DNA from: Streptomyces sp. NBC_00510
GTDB lineage: Bacteria; Actinomycetota; Actinomycetes; Streptomycetales; Streptomycetaceae
Length of the DNA stretch: 64,000 nucleotides
Reading direction: 5' to 3'
NCBI GenBank assembly: GCA_036013505.1
Contig: CP107851.1
Location: 310,001-374,000 of the forward strand
This document shows positions 1 to 7,962 of the stretch, one piece after another. The notes under the pieces were generated by a model. The model was not told where the DNA came from, did no database searches, and saw only the letters and a program-made list of their open reading frames with translations. The translations under genes were made by a program, and so were the position numbers. Every line of letters starts with the position of its first letter. The first letter of the stretch is position 1.

Positions 1-2191
1 CCCAGACCGCGTGCGGGACGTAGCGCGCCAGCGAGCCGGCCGGGCTGATGGCCTCCGCGTGCCGGAACGCGCTCTCGAAGTCCCCTTCCGCCAGCGCCGC
101 CAGCACCCGCAGGTGCGCTGCAGTACTCATCATGTGGCCCACGCCCCGGGACGCCGCCTGGGACGTCATCGCGTCGGCCGTCTCCACAACGGAACCGACA
201 TCACCGCGTGCCGCCGCGACCAGTGCCTTCTCGTACCGGAAGTACCAGGTGTAGGACGGGTAGTCGACCTGCCCGCTGAGCAGCAGTCCTTCGTCGGCCA
301 GGCGGATCGTCTCGTCCCAACGGCCGGTGTTGAACGCGTCCTGGCACAGGAGCGGAAGAACCCCGAGCTTCTTGACGGCCAGGCCTGCGCCCTGTTCCTG
401 GCCATGGATACGGCGGGCAGCGTCGCGCGCACGGGACAGCCTGTCCACGTAGACGCCCGCGGTGCCGATGCGGACGATCTTCGTCGGATCGCTCTCATGG
501 GCAAGCCCGGCGAGCAGTTCGTCCAGTTCGCGCAGCGCGGCGACGCCGACCCGTGCGGGATCGCCGAGCGCCGCCGCGGACACCGTGATCACCGCGGGCA
601 CGTCGGGAAGGCGTGCCACGATCCTGTGGAAGGCCTGCCACAGTTCCTGCCGGCCGCCGAAGTGGCACAGCAGGATCAGCACGTAGAGGGCTTCGTCGAG
701 CGCGGGATCGTAGGAGCCACGCCGGTGGAGCGTCTTCTCGATGGCGTTGACCATCACTTGGTGGGCCGGGTCGATGTCCCCGGTGCCGTTGAGCATGAGG
801 TGGACCGTGGTGGCCGCCGAGTAGAGGGAGGCGTGGTCGTCGGTGCCGGCTTGCCGGGCGTCTTGGAGGAGGTGGGAGGCGCTGGCCAGTTCGCCGGTCG
901 CGTCGGCGCTGATGAAGGCTGCCTGGGCGAGTCGGCGGGCGCGGTCGGGCGCCGCGGGGCTCAGGTGCCCGGCCCGCGTGAGGGCCCGGATCGCGGCGAA
1001 GGAGTCACCGCGTGTGCCGGCCATGTGGGCGCTGCGTTCGAGGAGGGCCGCGACCTCCTCGTCGGGCTCCACGGACGCTTCGCCCAGATGCCATGCCCGG
1101 CGTTCGAGCTGGTCGTGCAGCACGTCGGCGATGGTGCAGTGTGCCGCACGGCGCTCCGCGGTGGTGGAGGCTCCGACGACCGCCGAGCGGATCAACGGGT
1201 GCCGGAAACCCAGGCGGTGGCCGCTGTCGTCGATCCGGACCAGGTCGTCCTGTTCAGCGGGGCCCAGGTCAACCAGCGTGGCCTGGACAGAGGGGTGCTG
1301 TCCCGCGCGTTGCAGGACGGCCAGGTCACCGGTCCCGTCCAGCGCGGCGATCAGGAGCAGACGGCGCGAGGCGGGCGGCATCCCGGCTACGCGCCCGGCG
1401 AAGAGGGCTTCCAGGCGCCGGCCCAAGGGAAGGACCTCGGGGAGGCGCTCCAGCGCGGAACGCTGGGGTCCGGTCAAGGCGGTGGGCAGCTCCAGCAGCG
1501 CGAGCGGATTGCCGTGGGCGGCGGTGAGGACCCGGTCCACCACGCTCCACACCAGGCCCGGATGACGGAGGCCGACGAGTCGGCACGCGGATCGGTGGTC
1601 CAGGGGCAGGACCTCGTGTGTGGGCAGGCCCGTGCCGTCGAAGAAGCCCCTGCTTCCCCCGCGGGCCGCAGCCAGGAAGGTGATACCGGTGCCGGTGAGG
1701 CGGCGGGCCACAAGCCCGAGGACCACGGCACTGGCCCGGTCGACCCAGGGAAGGTCGTCCACGACCAGCAACAACGGCTGCTCCGCGGCCGCACGACGCA
1801 GCAACGCCAGTGCGGCATTGGCGACGACGAGGCTTTGCGGTGTTGCACCTGTACCGAACCCCAGCGCCACCCGCAGTGCCTCACGGTAGAGGTCGTCGAG
1901 CGCCTCGATCTCCTCATGGAGAGGGAGAAGCAACTGGTTGAGCGCGGAGTACGTCATACCCGTCTCGAATTCCGCGCCCGCCGCCCGCAGGACGCGGACA
2001 CCGGCCGCCGCAGCGCGCCGGGCGACCGCGTCCAGCAGGGCGGTCTTGCCCACCCCGGGCTCGCCCGACAGCAGCAGCGCCCCGAGGGCGCCCGCCGGAC
2101 GGTCGAAAAGGTCGTCGATCAGCTCCAGGTCCTTTTGACGCCCGACCAGTTCCCCCGGTTCGCAGTCGTGCGAACGGTGATCGCGGCTCAC
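1..2191 (-). CDS. LAL-type LuxR transcriptional regulator with AAA ATPase domain, 3' end outside window
   Basis: Large ATP-dependent regulator, read leftward and running off the window start, so its C-terminal LuxR helix-turn-helix is not visible. The GTG start at 2191 follows a GGGAGA ribosome site. After about 20 residues comes the nucleotide-binding module: LVGRQ, then a Walker A GEPGVGKT near residue 50, and a Walker B LLLVVDDLPWVD near residue 145. The remaining visible part (to about residue 730) is Ala/Leu-rich helical repeat, as in the MalT/LAL sensor region. Such proteins usually activate adjacent secondary-metabolism or catabolic genes; the target cannot be seen here. The family assignment rests on the ATPase motifs and repeat architecture. 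A long open frame on the opposite strand here is an antisense shadow. Confidence 0.85.
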   Translation of the reverse strand, partial: MSRDHRSHDCEPGELVGRQKDLELIDDLFDRPAGALGALLLSGEPGVGKTALLDAVARRAAAAGVRVLRAAGAEFETGMTYSALNQLLLPLHEEIEALDDLYREALRVALGFGTGATPQSLVVANAALALLRRAAAEQPLLLVVDDLPWVDRASAVVLGLVARRLTGTGITFLAAARGGSRGFFDGTGLPTHEVLPLDHRSACRLVGLRHPGLVWSVVDRVLTAAHGNPLALLELPTALTGPQRSALERLPEVLPLGRRLEALFAGRVAGMPPASRRLLLIAALDGTGDLAVLQRAGQHPSVQATLVDLGPAEQDDLVRIDDSGHRLGFRHPLIRSAVVGASTTAERRAAHCTIADVLHDQLERRAWHLGEASVEPDEEVAALLERSAHMAGTRGDSFAAIRALTRAGHLSPAAPDRARRLAQAAFISADATGELASASHLLQDARQAGTDDHASLYSAATTVHLMLNGTGDIDPAHQVMVNAIEKTLHRRGSYDPALDEALYVLILLCHFGGRQELWQAFHRIVARLPDVPAVITVSAAALGDPARVGVAALRELDELLAGLAHESDPTKIVRIGTAGVYVDRLSRARDAARRIHGQEQGAGLAVKKLGVLPLLCQDAFNTGRWDETIRLADEGLLLSGQVDYPSYTWYFRYEKALVAAARGDVGSVVETADAMTSQAASRGVGHMMSTAAHLRVLAALAEGDFESAFRHAEAISPAGSLARYVPHAVW

Positions 2192-2931
2192 GAACGTCTC
2201 CCAATTACTTGGATCACACAGGGCGCACAGCGTCTGTCCGCCCCGGTGGTGCAGTTGTTCGGCCGCTGCCGGGAGAGCGGCAGCGGGTCCAGACCGCGGT
2301 GGACGGCTGCCGGGGACGGGGCCCCGGACCGGACCGCTGTCCGAGCCGGCCGTAAGGCGCCCACCGTCTTCCTTGAACGCCCACTGCCGGCGTTTCGTTC
2401 CAGGCGCGGCAGCTGTGCCGGGCCTCTCACGGCCCCCCGTGGCCTTGGCGGCTGGGGGATCGCCGTCGTGTTCGCAACGCGCCACGCCTTCGGGAGTCGT
2501 GAAGGAGGAGATCGGCGCCCATCCTGATCGTCTCGCCCGCCTCCTGGCGTGATGCGGCCCCGAATCGGTCGGTGTCGGCAGGACCGCCCAGGCGGGGAGG
2601 CGTCGCACGCGTGCGCCGGCCGGCGTGTGGCCACGCTGCGTCCACCGGCCACCTCGGACTCACGTGACATCTCAGCGCCGGTCGCGAGAACGCGGGGCCC
2701 TGGGAGGGATCTCGAGCCGGTTCGCCGAGACGGGTTCGTCGCGTATCTCTGGGTCGGCCGCCCAGGTGGTCCGACGGAGACCCGGCGGGTGTGTGCTGGG
2801 GGGGCACCGTTCCTGAGCGGCGGCACTATCACGGAAGGATCCGAGGGGAAACAGCCGGGAACGGCCCTGCCCTCTCCATCCTCTCCTGACCGCTGCCGGA
2901 CTCCTCCCGTGCTCCTCCGGTCGCGGCCACC
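2192..2931. other. Gap without convincing gene
   Basis: About 740 bases between the LuxR start and the oxidase terminator. Open frames here are low-complexity Arg/Pro-rich shadows. The only structure seen is a perfect 9-bp inverted repeat with a 6-base loop at 2263-2286, in the presumed leader or promoter region of the LuxR gene. Confidence 0.6.
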
Positions 2932-2966
2932 GTGCGGCGGGCCTTGGACAGGGAGGCCCGCCGCAC
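2932..2966 (-). terminator. Rho-independent-type hairpin after the multicopper oxidase gene
   Basis: Perfect 12-bp stem (GTGCGGCGGGCC and its complement) around an 11-base loop, starting 9 bases past the oxidase stop. There is no T-run, as is usual for Streptomyces terminators. Confidence 0.65.
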
Positions 2967-2974
2967 CCAGCCCG

Positions 2975-5014
2975 TCAGCCCATGGCCCCGTGGTCCATCG
3001 CCCCGTGGTCCATCGGCGGCACGGCGCCACCGTCGGCGGCGGGCTTGCCCGGGGTGTTCATCATCTTCAGCATCATGTTCTGCAGGGTGAGCACCTCCGG
3101 CGGCATGACGACGAAGGGACGCATCATGCCCTCGTCCTCGTGGTCGAGGATGTGGCAGTGATACATGAACCGGCCGGTCTCGCGTCCGAACTGGCCGGCG
3201 ACGGTCACCATGGAGTTCGCCGGCATGTTGACGGTGTCCTTCCATCCTGACTCGCTGACGGCGATCGGCATCGCGTCCTTGATGGTGATCGGCCGGGTGG
3301 TGCCGCCCAGCGCGGTGTCGAAGGCTGTGCCGTCGACCATGCGGCGCTCGAGGAGCTGGAAGTTCATCAGGTGGATGTGCATCGGGTGCTGGATCTGCTG
3401 CTGCACCGGGCCCACGCTGATGAACGTCCACTTCTCCCAGCTCCCCGCCGCGGCGAAGAAGTTGGTGGCGTCCTCGAAGCGCTTGCCCACGACGCGGAAG
3501 GTACGGGTTCCGCCGGGCAGGGCGAGCTGCACGACGCCCTTGCCGGTGCCCGTGCCCGCCGGAGCCTCCTGCAGCTCCATGATCGTCGGCATGCCCATCG
3601 TGTCGAAGGAGAGCATGACGAAGCGCTCGACCGCGTCCTGCGGGATGTCGGACGGGGTCAGGTGCTTGAACCGCGGGTCCAGCTTCTTCGGCGCGACGTA
3701 GGACTGCTTCCGCCCCCTGCCCACGCGGAACTGCATAACCTGCGGGTACGGCACGCCGGCCGCGGGCACGGGCGTGCCCGCTGGGGCGGGAGGCGCACCG
3801 GGGGCGCCGGGCGCGACGTTGACGAGCCTGAGCCGCCGGCCGCGGAAAGCCGCGAAGTCGATCACGATGTCAACGCGCTCGGCAGGGGTGAGGGTCAGGC
3901 TCCCCTCGACGCCCTGCGGCTTGTCGAGCAGGCCCATGTCGGTGCCGATGACCTTGATCGCGCCCTTGACGGGCTGCCCGGTCTCCTCGTCCACCAGAGC
4001 GAGGATGTAAGCCCGGGCGTTGGAGACGTTCACCACGCGGAAGCGGTAGGCGGTGGCCTCCACGTCGAGGTAGGGCCACACCCGGCCGTTGACCATGGTG
4101 TAGGGGCCCTGGAACTGCACGGCGGCCGCCATCACCCCGGGGATGGACGGGCCGACCTGGATCCGCTTCGCGAGGAGCTGCCCGTTGATCCGCCCCTCGC
4201 CGTCGGTGTCGAAGTTGACATCAGCGATGGTCAGCGGGATCTCGTACCGGCCGCGCGGCAGATCGAGGCGGTCCTCGTTCTCGTCACGGATGATGTAGTT
4301 GCCGAGCAGGCCCGCCATCACGTTGAGCGCGGTCACCGGCATGGCGTGATCATGGTAGAAGAGGTGCGCCGCGGCCGTGTCATTGGTGTACTCGGCGAGC
4401 TGCGCGCTGCCGCGGGTCACGCCCGAGTCCGGGGCCCCGTCGGAGATCGCGTGCTGCCGGCCGCCGTGCAGGTGGACCGAGGTCCAAGCGGTCAGCGCGG
4501 CCACCTCGGGCCGCTCCTTCGCGCCCCGCGAGCCGGGGGTGTTCAGGGACAGGAAGCCCGGCGGCGGCCCCTCGGGCTCCACGAAGACGCCCTTGACGGG
4601 GCTGGTGCCGGTGAGCTCGTTCCGCCAGGCCAGCCGGAACCGCTGACCACGCCGGGCCTCGATGGTCGGGCCGGGAAAGTAACCCTCGTACGTCCACATG
4701 CGGGTCGCGGGGAGCTGCGAGTGTAGACGTATCTTCATCTCGACCAGGCGCACCTCAGTGGTGTCCCGGCTCGAGGGCTTCAGAGTGGGCGGGATCGGCA
4801 GCTCGTCCTTGAACGGCGTCAGCTCGGTCACCCGCGGCGAGGAGGGGCCCTCGAGGTCCAGGGCCTTGCCACCGCTCAGCCGCGCCGACGTGTCCACCGC
4901 AGCCTTGGCCTCGGCGCCCCCACCGGCCAGCAGATTCATCCCCCCGTAGCCGGCCACGCCGGCCACGGCGCCTCCCGCGATCCCGAAGAAGGTCCGCCTC
5001 TTATGCGCTGCCAC
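2975..5014 (-). CDS. Secreted multicopper oxidase (phenoxazinone synthase/CotA/bilirubin oxidase-like)
   Basis: 679-residue copper oxidase that should oxidise phenolic or metal substrates while reducing oxygen to water outside the membrane. The GTG start at 5014 has AAGGAG ten bases upstream. The N-terminus carries a twin-arginine-like signal (KRRTFFGIAGG, then a hydrophobic stretch to about residue 38), as expected for a folded cofactor-loaded export substrate. All four copper-ligand motifs are present: HLHGG (181), YHDHAM (220), HPMHIHL (about 545) and HCHILDHEDEGMM (about 620). The spacing in the last motif resembles phenoxazinone synthase. An unusual Met/His-rich tail (two MDHGAM repeats) may bind copper. 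Monocistronic with its own terminator. Substrate unknown; laccase or cuprous oxidase activity are both possible. Confidence 0.93.
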   Translation of the reverse strand: MAAHKRRTFFGIAGGAVAGVAGYGGMNLLAGGGAEAKAAVDTSARLSGGKALDLEGPSSPRVTELTPFKDELPIPPTLKPSSRDTTEVRLVEMKIRLHSQLPATRMWTYEGYFPGPTIEARRGQRFRLAWRNELTGTSPVKGVFVEPEGPPPGFLSLNTPGSRGAKERPEVAALTAWTSVHLHGGRQHAISDGAPDSGVTRGSAQLAEYTNDTAAAHLFYHDHAMPVTALNVMAGLLGNYIIRDENEDRLDLPRGRYEIPLTIADVNFDTDGEGRINGQLLAKRIQVGPSIPGVMAAAVQFQGPYTMVNGRVWPYLDVEATAYRFRVVNVSNARAYILALVDEETGQPVKGAIKVIGTDMGLLDKPQGVEGSLTLTPAERVDIVIDFAAFRGRRLRLVNVAPGAPGAPPAPAGTPVPAAGVPYPQVMQFRVGRGRKQSYVAPKKLDPRFKHLTPSDIPQDAVERFVMLSFDTMGMPTIMELQEAPAGTGTGKGVVQLALPGGTRTFRVVGKRFEDATNFFAAAGSWEKWTFISVGPVQQQIQHPMHIHLMNFQLLERRMVDGTAFDTALGGTTRPITIKDAMPIAVSESGWKDTVNMPANSMVTVAGQFGRETGRFMYHCHILDHEDEGMMRPFVVMPPEVLTLQNMMLKMMNTPGKPAADGGAVPPMDHGAMDHGAMG

Positions 5015-5928
5015 GTGCTGTCCACTCCTTGATGTTCGTTTCTCCGACGGCTTGTACGCCCGCCCGTGTCCGGATCCACCGGTGAGCGAGCCCGTCGTCA
5101 TGCAGGGCACCCGGAACGGGTCACCACATCGCCGGCTTCCGCCGAAATACAGGCACTGGCCACAGAGGCTGCGCCGCTACTTCCCGCGGTGCGCCCGCCG
5201 ATCCCACGCGGTCGGCCTGGGACCGCACTGAACGCATGCACGCCATGGAATCCGGACGGCAGACACGGCATGCCAGCAGGCTTTCCGGCGGTCTGATTCA
5301 CGCCGGTCCGCGCACACCCCACCACGATCCGTCATGGCGGGTTCCCACAGCTCATGGGCGGGCATGCAAGACCTCTCACCTTCCGAATCGCCATGAGCCT
5401 GTGGTCATGTGCGGATACGGCATATCCGAACCAGATCCCGTTCGAAGCCCAGTCCGGTGATGGCCGCGAAGGTGAGCGTACGCATCGACGCGTGGCCGAG
5501 CATGAGTGTGATGACTTGTTTTCCCGTGGGGCAGCCCCCGTCATCCTTCTTCGGTGCATCGGCTGCCGTCGCCCCGTCACCCCGCCGAAACGGTGGAATG
5601 GGCATGACCAGCCGAAGGGCGCCGTGCGGATTCCGGCGTCCGTGGTGCGGACACGTGGCGTCGGCTCACGGGGACTCTGCCCCGGCTGCGGCCGGGCGCC
5701 CGTTCCCACGGCGCCGGTCCCGCGCTCAGGGTCGGCTCGTCGACGGCGCCCACGATCAGCACCAGGTCAGCCATGACCGGCTGGGGGTCTTCTCACTGGT
5801 GGGCGTGGACGGTTTTGAACGCCGACATCCGCCTTGTAGGCCTGGTGGTCATGGTCATCGGGGGTGCGCAGGTCATACCGGCATTGGGGAGTCCCCAGCT
5901 CTCAGCGAGTCATCGCGACCGCGACGTA
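5015..5928. other. Gap, possible decayed tyrosine-recombinase fragment
   Basis: About 900 bases with no intact gene. On the minus strand at 5405-5605 a short frame contains VITLMLGHASMRTLT, reminiscent of the LGHAS(x)RTT box near the C-terminus of phage-type integrases. The flanking conserved residues (final Tyr, upstream HxxR) are not seen, so this is only a hint of a remnant. Confidence 0.25.
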
Positions 5929-6160
5929 CAACTGCGTACGTCCGCATCAGGCGGTCGATATGCAGAGCCCGGCTGACCGGTTCAGGCCTGTGCCGCGGAA
6001 GGAGCGGGAGGTGCTGGGCCTGAAGGTGCCGGGGGTGGTGTCGGTCGTCCCGCAGCAGCGGACGGCTGCGGTGGTGCCTTGCGCCTTGGAGCGGGCTGAG
6101 GTGATGCCCGCCGCGGTGATGCCAGAGGCGTCCGTGCTGCCGGGCCACGCCGCGTCGGTC
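5929..6160 (+). pseudogene. IS481-family transposase C-terminal remnant
   Basis: The translated fragment begins YNCVRPHQAVDMQSPADRF, the very typical end of IS481-type DDE transposases (YNxxRPHQALxxxTPAxRF), followed by a short tail. The catalytic core upstream is missing and no inverted repeats were found, so this is a dead 3' fragment left by a deletion. It lies between the oxidase and the AraC gene and marks a former insertion site. Confidence 0.75.
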
Positions 6161-6752
6161 GGCTCCTCCTCCGGCGCCGAAGGTGAGCCCGGGCGCGCCG
6201 TGTCCTGGCGGGCCGACTACCGCTGGCTCAACCACCGATACGACCGCGTCCCCTCGATGACTGGCCTTCCTCGGTCTCGCCACCGCCCTTTGCTGCTGCA
6301 AACAGCGCGTCTGGCGCTCCAGTACGAGAACGTCAACCGGCTCGGCTACGTCCGTGGCCCCGAGGGCATCGCCGTCGGACGCGGTGAGCAGCTCAGCTGA
6401 GGGCCGCCGGAATTCGCCGCGCTCCCAGGGCGAGCGGGGCCGGCCCTGCCACGGCCGACTGACGGCTGCTACGCATCTTGGCATGGCCAGCGGTACTTGT
6501 GAATTAAGCTTGACGGGCTCGCACGGCCTGTCCTGCCTCGAAGGTCGGCGCACATATCAGCAGAGTCACCGGCACGGACCGGCACGCGCACCGCATCTCC
6601 GCCCGCTTCCGTACCAGCTCTTCCGGAACAATCGGACTGCTTGATCCGGCTACCGACCTACATGCCGACGGACTTGGCGCGTGGGTGTGGTTCCCGGTGG
6701 TTTCCCGGCGCACGATCGCGGTCAGGTGACCATATACACTTCGGATGTGATC
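6161..6752. other. Gap upstream of AraC regulator
   Basis: About 590 bases. The frame of the IS481 remnant stays open to about 6400, but that part is not recognisable. The rest is the promoter region of the AraC gene; no clear operator was seen. Confidence 0.5.
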
Positions 6753-7736
6753 ATGCCAGGCATCTCGGGCGTCGACTCGCCGTCCAACTCCAGTTCACCT
6801 CGCATGCACATCCAGGTTGCACTGGCTCACGCGCAGCGCGACGAGTTGCTGAGACAGCGGTGGCGGAGACTGAACGACGCTCGTCCTTGGCACGTGCACT
6901 CGTTGCGAGTTCCGCGGCAGTACACGACAGGCCATTACCGGTGCTGGGTGGACTCCTCCGAGATCGGGGACATTGCCGTCAGCGAGCAATACGGCGACGC
7001 GGTGGAAGGCGTCATAGGCATGAAGCGGGCCACGGAGCGACGCACGGTGGTTCACATCATGCACAGTGGCGGGCTGAGCCTCACCGAAGCAGGTCGTACC
7101 GTTCAGGTCCCACCGGGCACGATGTGCGTACGGGATGCACAGGTGCCGCGGGAGTTCTCCTATCGCCCCGGCACACGGGCGCGGGTACTGCTGCTGCCCT
7201 CCGAAACACTGACCGGCACCGGACTCGACCAGCTGCCGACGCTCACGGTCATCTCCCAGAAAGCTCCCGAGGCGCGGCTGCTGCTGGGACAGCTTCATCT
7301 GATCCGCAGGATGCGGGGTGAATTGAGTCCGGCAGGCGTCCACGCCGCTCAGCAATCCGTCGTGCAGTTGCTGGCAGGCGCGCTCATGTCCCGGGGGGTG
7401 TCCGCCGACCCTGCCTTCCGCCCTTCGCTGCGCACGGCTGCCCGCAACTGCGTGGAAGCCCGGCTCCTGGACCCTCACCTGTCTCCGGCCGAGGTGGCAA
7501 GGACCCTGTCGGTCTCGGTTCGCACATTGCACCGAGCTTTCGCCGAAGTCGATGAGTCCCTGATGGCATACGTCCGGCGGCGCCGTTTGGAGCGAGCGCG
7601 CGAAGAACTCGTCGCACTGGGCGGGAGGTACACCGTATCCGCCGTAGCGGCTCGATGGCACTTCGCCGATGTAAGCCACTTCAGCCGGGCCTTCAAGCGG
7701 CAGTTCGGCGAGACACCGAGCTCGCTCGTTCACTGA
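6753..7736 (+). CDS. AraC-family transcriptional regulator
   Basis: DNA-binding regulator of about 327 residues. The first two thirds match the AraC 'binding-2' type sensor (GHYRCWVDSSEIGDIAVSEQ and following), and the last 100 residues form the double helix-turn-helix: a first helix pair around LSPAEVARTLSVSVRTLHRAF and the second around VSAVAARWHFADVSHFSRAFK, ending in FGETPSS. The ATG at 6753 is preferred because it precedes the first plausible folded part, but no good ribosome site precedes it; GTG 6747 and ATG 6804 are alternatives. It converges on the PQQ/beta-helix gene with a shared hairpin between them. The regulated promoter is not evident from sequence. Confidence 0.85.
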   Translation: MPGISGVDSPSNSSSPRMHIQVALAHAQRDELLRQRWRRLNDARPWHVHSLRVPRQYTTGHYRCWVDSSEIGDIAVSEQYGDAVEGVIGMKRATERRTVVHIMHSGGLSLTEAGRTVQVPPGTMCVRDAQVPREFSYRPGTRARVLLLPSETLTGTGLDQLPTLTVISQKAPEARLLLGQLHLIRRMRGELSPAGVHAAQQSVVQLLAGALMSRGVSADPAFRPSLRTAARNCVEARLLDPHLSPAEVARTLSVSVRTLHRAFAEVDESLMAYVRRRRLERAREELVALGGRYTVSAVAARWHFADVSHFSRAFKRQFGETPSSLVH

Positions 7737-7884
7737 TGCCGCGAAGGAGCGGGAGCTTCCCGCTCCGGGCCGCGAGCGGACGATTCCCGGTCCACAACCG
7801 GGCTTTCGTCCACGGGTGGACCTTACCTCGCCGGCCGTCGCTGCTCGCCTCGATGCAGGATCGACGGCTCTCAGCGGCGCGCCG

Positions 7885-7920
7885 CCGCGTCCTGCCGAAT
7901 GGGCCTTCGGCAGGACGCGG
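7885..7920. terminator. Bidirectional terminator between convergent genes
   Basis: Perfect 15-bp stem with a 6-base loop, between the stops of the AraC gene (7736) and the PQQ/beta-helix gene (7963). A second small hairpin (CCACGGC-AA-GCCGTGG) follows at 7934-7949. Confidence 0.75.
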
Positions 7921-7962
7921 CTCGGCGTGCCTTCCACGGCAAGCCGTGGCGGTGGGCGGGCT

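Noticed and set aside
11..2527. Very long open frame on the plus strand (over 800 codons)
   Set aside because: It is antisense to the LAL regulator, whose Walker motifs and start site are convincing. Long shadows are common in high-GC DNA.
5405..5605. Tyrosine-recombinase remnant suggested by LGHASMRT
   Set aside because: Only one short motif matches; catalytic Arg, His and Tyr are not seen, so it is kept only as a note on the gap.
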